In this document: positions 17,118 through 22,801 of the stretch, one piece after another | Numbering within the stretch: position 1 is the first letter of the stretch | Layout: the number at the start of each line of letters is the position of its first letter | NCBI GenBank assembly: GCA_030840415.1 | Contig: JAVEEO010000056.1 | Span: forward strand, 1-22,801 | Direction: 5' to 3' | DNA: 22,801 nucleotides | Source of the DNA: Pseudonocardiales bacterium | GTDB taxonomy: Bacteria > Actinomycetota > Actinomycetes > Mycobacteriales > Jatrophihabitantaceae | Made by a program: the position numbers and the translations under genes | The notes under the pieces: generated by a model | The model's database searches: none | The model's input: only the letters and a program-made list of their open reading frames with translations | Told to the model about the DNA's origin: nothing

Positions 17118-18133
17118 CGGCGGAACTCGAGCAGCGTCAGCCCACGGCTGCCGGTGTAGCTGGCCGACAGTTCCAGGCCCACCCCGGCGGCCATCGCCAG
17201 GTGGTCGTCCAGGCCGCGCTCGCGGCCGCCGACCGAGACCAGCATGGTCAGGTCGTAGGAGGACAGGTGCGGCACGAACGGCTCGGTGGGCAACACCTCG
17301 ACCACCAGCACCCGGCCTTGCGGCCCGGCAGCTTCAGCGCACCGGCGCAGGATCGCGGTGGCGTTCTTGTCGTTCCAGTCGGTCAGCGCGCGCGAGACCA
17401 CGTAGACGTCCGCGCCGGCCGGCAGCGCCTCGAAGAAGTTGCCGACCACGCCCGTCGCCCGGTCGGCAACCCCGCGCTCGGCGAACCGGCCGGCCGCGGT
17501 CGCCACCGGTTCCGGCCGGTCCACCAGGGTGCCGCGCAGGTGCGGATGGGTCGCCAGCAGCTCCGCCAGCAGGTGCCCCGAGCCGCCGCCCACATCGGTG
17601 ACGGAGCCGACCTCCGACCACGGGTAGAGGTTGGCCACCTCGGGCGCGGTGAACAGCTGCTGGCTGCGCATCAGCTCGTCGAAGTAGGCGCGCTCCTCCG
17701 GCCGGGCGTCGAGGTCGGACCAGTAGTCGCGGCCGTGCACGACGGCGTAGCTGGGCTCGCCGGTGCGGATGGCATGCGGCAGGCCGAGCAGCGCGAGGTC
17801 GGTGCGCGCCCCGAGGCTGTCCAGGTCCAGGTAGGCGCCCCGGCCGCCGCCGGAGCGGTCGCACAGCAGCTCGCCGACCCCGGTGAGGCTGAACTCCCCC
17901 GGGGTGGCCTCGACGAAGACGCCCTTGTGCACCAGGTAGCGCAGCAAGCGGGCCAGGGTGGCCGGATCGGCGTCGCAGGCCTTGGCCAGGTCGTCCAACT
18001 GGTGCACACCGGCCGCGATCTGGTCGGGCACCCGAAGGTTGACCACGGCGCGGATGCCCAGCGGGGTGGCCAGGTCGACCAATTCGTCAAGTCGGGCGTT
18101 GGCGTCAATACTGACCGAATCGTCGACCGCCAT
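17111..18133 (-). CDS. SAM-dependent O-methyltransferase (Methyltransf_2 / DnrK-TcmO type)
   Basis: A 340-residue protein with an N-terminal winged-helix dimerisation region (LRVPDQIAAGVHQLDDLAKACDADPATLARLLRYLVHKGV) and a C-terminal Rossmann SAM domain. Motif I is VTDVGGGSGHLL, the ribose-binding acid is in LVDRPEPV, and SRALTDWNDKNATAILRRC is the family's late motif. Where plant enzymes have a catalytic His (HDW) this one has Thr, as in many bacterial relatives that work by proximity. It probably methylates a hydroxyl or amine on the product or a precursor. ATG at 18133 is preceded by an AT-rich leader with a weak GAAAGG. It ends against the KAS III-like gene and diverges from the dioxygenase gene. 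Confidence 0.9.
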   Translation of the reverse strand: MAVDDSVSIDANARLDELVDLATPLGIRAVVNLRVPDQIAAGVHQLDDLAKACDADPATLARLLRYLVHKGVFVEATPGEFSLTGVGELLCDRSGGGRGAYLDLDSLGARTDLALLGLPHAIRTGEPSYAVVHGRDYWSDLDARPEERAYFDELMRSQQLFTAPEVANLYPWSEVGSVTDVGGGSGHLLAELLATHPHLRGTLVDRPEPVATAAGRFAERGVADRATGVVGNFFEALPAGADVYVVSRALTDWNDKNATAILRRCAEAAGPQGRVLVVEVLPTEPFVPHLSSYDLTMLVSVGGRERGLDDHLAMAAGVGLELSASYTGSRGLTLLEFRRR

Positions 18134-18191
18134 AGGAAATAAAGCCTTTCAGGTTCACCAGGCCCCCACGGCGGTCGCCGGGCACCGGCGG

Positions 18192-18220
18192 ATTCTGTCA
18201 AGGCGGGTGCAGACAGTCAA
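18192..18220 (-). promoter_or_regulatory. Candidate promoter for the methyltransferase gene
   Basis: TTGACT (18215-18220) and CAGAAT (18192-18197) on the minus strand are 17 bp apart, a good match to vegetative promoters. The predicted start near 18185 gives a leader of about 52 nt. The same stretch carries a repeated TGTCAAG/AGTCAAG and a CTGTC...GACAG inverted repeat that could be an operator for the divergent pair. Confidence 0.5.
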
Positions 18221-18300
18221 GCCGCTGGTGATGGCCCGCTCGACCTGAGAGGATGCGCTGGCGCAGACAGCAGCTGCGCAGCCTCGGGAAGGAAGCAACG

Positions 18301-19164
18301 GTGACCACATCGATCGAGCCTGAGGTCCGGCCGGTGACCGGCGCGCTGGGCGCCGAGATCCTCGGGCTGGACGTCAACACGCTGACCGACGAGGGTTTCG
18401 CCCGCATCCGGGAGGCGCTGCTGGCCCACCAGGTGGTCTTCATCCCCGGCCAGACCGACCTGACCCCCGAGGCGCACATCGCGCTCGGCGCCCGCTTCGG
18501 CGAGGTCGAGCTGCACCCGTACCTGCCCCGGCTCGAGGGGCACCCGGAGATCGTGATCATCGACTCCGAGGACGGCGGCAAGGTCGACGTCTGGCACACC
18601 GACATGACCTTTCACCAGAGCCCGCCACAGTTCTCCATCCTGCAGCTGCTGCAGGTGCCCACGACCGGCGGCGACACCATGTTCACCAACCAGTACCTGG
18701 TGTACGAGGAGCTGTCCGCGCCGCTGCGCGAGCTCCTGGACGGGCTGACCGCCATCCACGTGATCCGGATCGGCAACGAGTTCACCAGCCGGGCCGAGCA
18801 TCCGGTGGTGCGGGTGCACCCGGAGACCGGGCGCCGCTCGCTGTACGTCAACCGGCTGTTCACGTCGCACATCCCGCAGCTGACCCGCAACGAGAGCGAC
18901 GCGATCCTGGAGTACCTGTTCCGGTTCTCCGAGGGACCGCAGTTCACCTGCCGCTACCGCTGGCATCCCGGTGACATCGCGATCTGGGACAACCGGGTGA
19001 CCCAGCACTACGCGGTCAACGACTACCGCGAGCTCCGCAAGGGCCAGCGGGTCACCGTGCTGGGCGACCACCCGACCGGCGACGAGCCGCGCTGGCCGCA
19101 TTACCAAGCCGCACCCGGCGCGCGCTACTGGCCGGACCGGGTCAACGCGGTCGACAACTACTGA
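18301..19164 (+). CDS. TauD/TfdA-family Fe(II)/2-oxoglutarate dioxygenase
   Basis: A 287-residue non-heme iron oxygenase. The facial triad is His99 and Asp101 (WHTDMTF) and His236 (TQHYAVND); Arg250 (QRVTVLGD) is placed to bind 2-oxoglutarate. Length and motif spacing are typical of the family. The GTG at 18301 is preceded by GGAAGGA at good spacing; the longer frame from 18253 adds 16 residues without family similarity. In peptide clusters such enzymes often beta-hydroxylate an amino acid, free or carrier-bound, but the family also desaturates and degrades small acids, so the substrate is open. It diverges from the methyltransferase gene across 167 bp. A hydroxylated Val-like residue would supply a hydroxyl group for the LanB-type domain; this is speculation. 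Confidence 0.93.
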   Translation: MTTSIEPEVRPVTGALGAEILGLDVNTLTDEGFARIREALLAHQVVFIPGQTDLTPEAHIALGARFGEVELHPYLPRLEGHPEIVIIDSEDGGKVDVWHTDMTFHQSPPQFSILQLLQVPTTGGDTMFTNQYLVYEELSAPLRELLDGLTAIHVIRIGNEFTSRAEHPVVRVHPETGRRSLYVNRLFTSHIPQLTRNESDAILEYLFRFSEGPQFTCRYRWHPGDIAIWDNRVTQHYAVNDYRELRKGQRVTVLGDHPTGDEPRWPHYQAAPGARYWPDRVNAVDNY

Positions 19165-19320
19165 CCAGCCAGGTAGTGACCGCTCGGAGGAACAGCACTC
19201 AGCAACCTTGCGGTTCAATTCGCGGTGTGCCGCCCTGCTGGCGTGACAGTGGTTGACCCGCGCCCTTGCCAGCGAGCAGAATGATCAGGTAGCCGGACCA
19301 TCGCGGTGGATCCGGAAGTG

Positions 19321-19359
19321 AGCCTCGGGACTTCCTGCCGGACGACAGGGCCCGAGGCT
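19321..19359. terminator. Strong hairpin between the dioxygenase and DUF3800-like genes
   Basis: Perfect 9-bp arms AGCCTCGGG and CCCGAGGCT, with an inner CCTG/CAGG stem, lie 15 bp past the stop of the minus-strand gene and 156 bp past the dioxygenase stop. Without a T-tract, it is a plausible terminator for both convergent transcripts. The rest of 19165-19374 shows nothing recognisable. Confidence 0.6.
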
Positions 19360-19374
19360 TCGCGCTTGTCAGCG

Positions 19375-19952
19375 CTAGTGCACGGTGATCGTGATGACCT
19401 CTAGCCGCGAAGTGAGGATCTCGAAGTACTCACCGTCCCCGGTGCGTTCATAGGTCACGGCCCCATATACGACGTCCGGTACCCACAACAGCGGGTCCTT
19501 CGGCCCAGGCATGTGCGCCATGCGCAACCTCGGCGATACGATGCGCCTGGCGCGCAGCGCATCGAGCATGTTCCGATCACGGCGGTCGTCGGCCGGACCT
19601 CGCGACTCGAAAGTCGCCGTGTCGACGCCCCGGCTTTCCAGTTCGAACAACATCCGCTCGAGGCAATACCGCCGACGCCGCTCGGACCGCTCGTCAGGAC
19701 GTCCATCACGGATGACAACCAGATGCCGCAGCGGGAGCTCGGCCACGCAGCCACGACGTGACGGCGACGCGAGGCGGACTCGTCGCGCCAGTGGACCTTG
19801 AGCTGCCCGCGCAGCCTCAGCCCTTCCATCGCAGCGCGCGCAGCATCCTCGTCGGTGTGCTCACAAATCCCGGCTGCAAGGGCATAGCAATGAGGGTCGC
19901 GCGTGCGGTCGGATTGGGACTCGTCCAGGAAAGCCCGCGGGTTGCGGGTCAT
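19375..19952 (-). pseudogene. DUF3800-like protein gene, interrupted by a one-base frameshift
   Basis: The first 69 codons from the ATG at 19952 encode MTRNPRAFLDESQSD...HYxLAA-like sequence (FLDESxSD, HCYALAAGICE, VHWRDES) resembling DUF3800, a family with a conserved DES motif and RNase H-like fold. After HVVAA the frame is lost. A second frame continues from 19746 with ELPLRHLVVIRDGRPDERSERR, FESRGPADDRRDRN and LLWVPDVVYGAV, which reads as the family's C-terminal half. Adding one base near 19746-19747 joins the halves into a protein of about 193 residues. It is therefore a recent pseudogene or a sequencing error. AGGTGA precedes the ATG. It has no evident link to the peptide pathway and sits between its genes as a possible bystander. 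Confidence 0.7.
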
Positions 19953-20079
19953 TCACCTACCACCGACAGCTGCCCACCTGCTGACGCGCTCGCGGCCGTC
20001 GGGCGGCACCTGCTGGTGCGTGCTGATCATGCCGCCGATGATGCCAGCGGGAACTGACAATCTCGGCTCGTCAACCTGC

Positions 20080-20103
20080 GGGCCGGGACGCCGCTATCGG
20101 CCC
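20080..20103. terminator. Possible terminator after the P450 gene
   Basis: GGGCCG and CGGCCC (20080-20085 and 20098-20103) form a 6-bp stem with a 12-base loop, 25 bp past the P450 stop. It is short, so only a weak candidate. Confidence 0.3.
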
Positions 20104-20128
20104 ATCGTGGGATGGAAGCCAGAGCCGG

Positions 20129-21301
20129 CTACCAGACGACCGGGAACGAGGCGATGCCGCAGTTCTGCCGGTCGTGCCGCCAAGGCAGCTCGTCCAGCGG
20201 GATCGCCGGCGCGATATTGGGCAGCCGCCGCACCACCGTGCCGATCGCCATCTCGACCTGCATCTTGCCCAGCGCGCTGCCCAGGCAGAAGTGCGGGCCG
20301 AACCCGAAGGTCAGGTGCGGCGCCGGCTGTACCCGGTCGATGTCGAAGACGTTGGGGTTCGGGAAGAACTTGGGATCGCGGTTGCCGAGCCACGGCAGGG
20401 CCATCAGGCAATCGCCTGCTTTCATCGCCACACCGCCCAGCTCCAGGTCCTCGGCCACCACCTGCACCCGGAACAGGCTGCTCACCGTGGTGTAGCGCAG
20501 CACCTCGTCGGCGGTCGCGGCCGCCTTGCTCGGGTCGGCCTGCAACTTGGCCAGCTGCTCGGGATGCTGGAACAGGGCGCGCAGCCCGGTGGCGCTGGAG
20601 TTGATCTCGATGCCGCCGACCAGCACCCCCATGGCCAGGTCGATCAGCTCGGTGTCGGTCAGCTGGTGCGTCGACTGATCGGCCGACCAGGCCGACAGCA
20701 GGTCATCGCCAGGCTGCGCCCGCTTGGCCAGCAGCTGCTCGCCGAGGTAGGCCCGCAGCTCCTGCTGGGCGGTGGAGGCATCGTCGGAGCCATAGGCCAG
20801 CACCGAGTTCAAACCCGCGAGCCAGCCGTAGAACCGCTTCCGGTCCTCGGCCGGAACGCCGAGCACCTCGCACACCACCAGCAGCGGCAGCGGCGCCACC
20901 AGGGAGCTCACCAGGTCAGCGGGCTGGCCACCGGCGATCATGTCGTCGACCAGCCCGTCCACGATCGCCTGCACCCGCGGCCGGTAGTACTCCATCCGGC
21001 GCGCGGTGAACGGCCGGCTGGCCACCCGGCGCAGGCTGGCGTGCGGCGGGCCGTCCATGTTCAGGTCGCGCGGGCCGCCGGCATCGGGCAGCCGGGTGTT
21101 GCCCAGCGGGATCCGGGAGAACCGGGGGTCCGACAGTGCGGTGCAGCAGCTCGCGTAGTCCAGCACCAGCCAGGCCTCCCGGCCGTCCGGCAGGATCACC
21201 CGGCTGATCGGGTCGGTCTCCACCATCTCGATCAGCTCGTCGGGGATGTCACCGGTGAACGGTTCGAACGGGTATTGCCGCAGCTCGGAGGCAACGGTCA
21301 T
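20129..21301 (-). CDS. Cytochrome P450
   Basis: A 390-residue soluble bacterial P450. The heme loop is FGFGPHFCLGSALG with the thiolate ligand Cys339, the K-helix ExxR is EVLR, and the PERF-like region is FDIDRV. In the I-helix the usual AGxE/DTT reads GGIEINS: Glu232 is kept but the conserved Thr is Ile233, followed by Asn234. ATG at 21301 is chosen because AGGT lies upstream and the sequence MTVASELRQYPFEPF matches family N-termini; a longer frame to 21424 has no such match. It follows the condensation-protein gene by 94 bp on the same strand and is probably co-transcribed. Likely role is hydroxylation or oxidative coupling on the peptide or a precursor, with redox partners encoded elsewhere. 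Confidence 0.95.
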   Translation of the reverse strand: MTVASELRQYPFEPFTGDIPDELIEMVETDPISRVILPDGREAWLVLDYASCCTALSDPRFSRIPLGNTRLPDAGGPRDLNMDGPPHASLRRVASRPFTARRMEYYRPRVQAIVDGLVDDMIAGGQPADLVSSLVAPLPLLVVCEVLGVPAEDRKRFYGWLAGLNSVLAYGSDDASTAQQELRAYLGEQLLAKRAQPGDDLLSAWSADQSTHQLTDTELIDLAMGVLVGGIEINSSATGLRALFQHPEQLAKLQADPSKAAATADEVLRYTTVSSLFRVQVVAEDLELGGVAMKAGDCLMALPWLGNRDPKFFPNPNVFDIDRVQPAPHLTFGFGPHFCLGSALGKMQVEMAIGTVVRRLPNIAPAIPLDELPWRHDRQNCGIASFPVVW

Positions 21302-21395
21302 CGTGGGTTTACCTACTTCGGGGCCGCGGTCAACGTGGTCTGGTGGAGAATTGGGGTAAGCCTGCGGTACGGCGCAGTCACCCGTCAATACCGGC

Positions 21396-22801
21396 TCACC
21401 CGCAGCCGGCCGGCGCCTCGGCATTGAAGGCCGCCTCGATGGCCACCTGCTCCACGCCGTGCGCGAAGTTCTCGATCTGGGCCTCGGTGAAGCAGGCCAT
21501 GTCGAAGATCAGCTGCAGGTGGACGGTGTCGCCGTAGTCCTCGACGGTGATGAAGGCCTGCTCGTGCAGGTGATCCAGGGTGCCGTCCCAGGAGAACCAG
21601 GTCTCACCGCGCTTGGCCTCGATCTGCTCGGCGGTGACCTCGACGGTGCGGGCCAACTCGTCGACCAGCTGACGGTTGGCCATCCTCCGGTCGTTGATCC
21701 GGCAGCTGACCTGCGCCTGGTAACCGCGCTCGGCGTCCAGGCGGGCCATCAGCTCGGTCAGCTGGTCGGGGTCGTAGTAGGCGTGCATGCCGCCGGCCAG
21801 CAACGCCCGCCGGCCACGCGCCACGATCTCGTCCACGGTGGCGTCGGTGAGGTCGAGGGTGACCAGTGAGTTCTGGGCGATCGGGGCGATCACCTCGGCC
21901 AGGCCCGGCCGGAACCGGTTGCTGGTGATCACCTTCGCCGTCAGCGAGCTCAGCCCGACGGCCCGGCCGAGCGCGGTCGCGATGATGCCGAAGAGCACCC
22001 GCGAGGTGTCCGTCCCGGTCCGCCGGGCGACGGCCAGCATCGCCAGGTGGGCGGCGGGTGAGCCGAAGCGGGCATGCCAGAAGCGCTTGCCCTGCCGGCC
22101 GTCGGGGTGGATCGACTCGCCGAAGGTTCGCGCCGGGATGTCGCGCAGGTGGGTTTCCCAGTAACGCAGCGACCGTTCACCGGCCTTGCGCACCTGCGGT
22201 GTCTGCTCGTGCGCGACCAGTTCCAGGACGGAGGAACCCTTGGGCGGCTCCGGCAGCTCCTCCAGCGGCTCGCCGCGGCCCAGTTCGGCCATCAGGAAGG
22301 TGAGCGCGGTGCCGTCGATGACCAGGTGGTTGAAGGTCTGCACCTGGTAGAGCGCGACCCCGCGGTGCCGGACGACGCCCACCCGGACCGGCAGGTCGCG
22401 GTAGTGGTCGAACGGGGTCAGCAACCAGTCCAGCCAGAGCTGGTCGGTGAACTTGGCGATGTCGTGCGGATCGTCGTCGTCGGCGAAGTCCAGCACCTCG
22501 ACGGCGACCTCGCCGGAGGCCACCACCCGCTGGCTGTCCCGGCCGTCGGCGTCGGTGTCCAGCAGCACCCGCAGCGCCGGGTGCCGGCTGACCAGCCGGC
22601 CCAGCCGGGCCGCCACGCTCTCCACGGTGGCACCGTCGGCCACCACCTGGGCGCCACTGGCATTGAGGGAGAAGCCGGTCTCCCGGATGTCCTGCAGGAC
22701 CGCCTTCTCACCCCAGGTCAGCGGCGCCGAACCCGAGACCGTCGAGGAGAACGGCACCACGAACCGGCTCTCGACCGGCTGGACAGACAGCTGCGAAGAC
22801 A
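21396..22801 (-). CDS. Stand-alone condensation-domain protein (5' end may lie beyond window)
   Basis: At least 454 residues of NRPS condensation-domain fold with no A or PCP domain attached. SAPLTWGEKAVLQDI is the C1-type N-terminal motif. The active-site motif is NHLVIDG: the first His of HHxxxDG is Asn144, while the catalytic second His (His145) and DG are kept, counted from the GTG at 22760. That GTG has no good ribosome site and the frame stays open to the window edge, so translation may start upstream. Such free proteins form amide or ester bonds between a carrier-bound acyl group and another carrier, amine or alcohol, like Pap-type acyltransferases. Its partners could be the ACP or NRPS carriers here. 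It heads the pair with the P450 gene. Confidence 0.88.
   Translation of the reverse strand, partial: SSQLSVQPVESRFVVPFSSTVSGSAPLTWGEKAVLQDIRETGFSLNASGAQVVADGATVESVAARLGRLVSRHPALRVLLDTDADGRDSQRVVASGEVAVEVLDFADDDDPHDIAKFTDQLWLDWLLTPFDHYRDLPVRVGVVRHRGVALYQVQTFNHLVIDGTALTFLMAELGRGEPLEELPEPPKGSSVLELVAHEQTPQVRKAGERSLRYWETHLRDIPARTFGESIHPDGRQGKRFWHARFGSPAAHLAMLAVARRTGTDTSRVLFGIIATALGRAVGLSSLTAKVITSNRFRPGLAEVIAPIAQNSLVTLDLTDATVDEIVARGRRALLAGGMHAYYDPDQLTELMARLDAERGYQAQVSCRINDRRMANRQLVDELARTVEVTAEQIEAKRGETWFSWDGTLDHLHEQAFITVEDYGDTVHLQLIFDMACFTEAQIENFAHGVEQVAIEAAFNAEAPAGCG

Overview
The window is about 22.8 kb of very GC-rich DNA with strong G/C bias at third codon positions, GTG/TTG starts, GGAGG-type ribosome sites and long antisense shadow ORFs. 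This points to an actinomycete; genus cannot be decided from the sequence. All but one of the genes look like parts of one non-ribosomal peptide (NRPS) biosynthetic gene cluster. It runs past the left edge (an NRPS gene is cut) and probably past the right edge. No rRNA, tRNA, CRISPR, transposase, phage gene or pathway regulator was seen.

Left block, minus strand, read from 14,876 down to 1: a GT1-type glycosyltransferase, a NodB-type polysaccharide deacetylase, a stand-alone thioesterase-fold protein whose nucleophile is Ala instead of Ser, a DrrA/DrrB-type ABC exporter, a free-standing adenylate-forming ligase, an MbtH-like protein, a 1,982-residue NRPS (C-A-PCP followed by a LanB-type lantibiotic dehydratase domain), and a second NRPS starting C-A and cut by the window edge. 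Spacing is very tight from MbtH onward (1 and 2 bases between genes), so these three are translationally coupled.

Centre, plus strand, 14,894 to 17,097: a KAS III-type enzyme with an intact Cys-His-Asn triad, an acyl-carrier-like protein, and a degenerate KAS III partner lacking His and Asn. This set faces a convergent O-methyltransferase gene, with a perfect hairpin between the two stop codons. A Fe(II)/2-oxoglutarate dioxygenase gene diverges from the methyltransferase gene.

Right block: a frameshifted DUF3800-like gene, unrelated to the pathway, separates the dioxygenase from a minus-strand pair consisting of a stand-alone condensation-domain protein (reaching the right edge) and a cytochrome P450.

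Working model (inference): the ligase and the KAS III/ACP/KAS III-like set supply or transfer an acyl group. The NRPSs extend it, with a Val-like residue predicted at module 1. The LanB-type domain acts on the PCP-bound intermediate, possibly using an aminoacyl-tRNA. The dioxygenase, P450, methyltransferase and glycosyltransferase/deacetylase pair decorate the product, and the ABC pair exports it. The most unusual element is the in-line fusion of a tRNA-dependent dehydratase-type domain, seemingly without its elimination domain, to an NRPS module.
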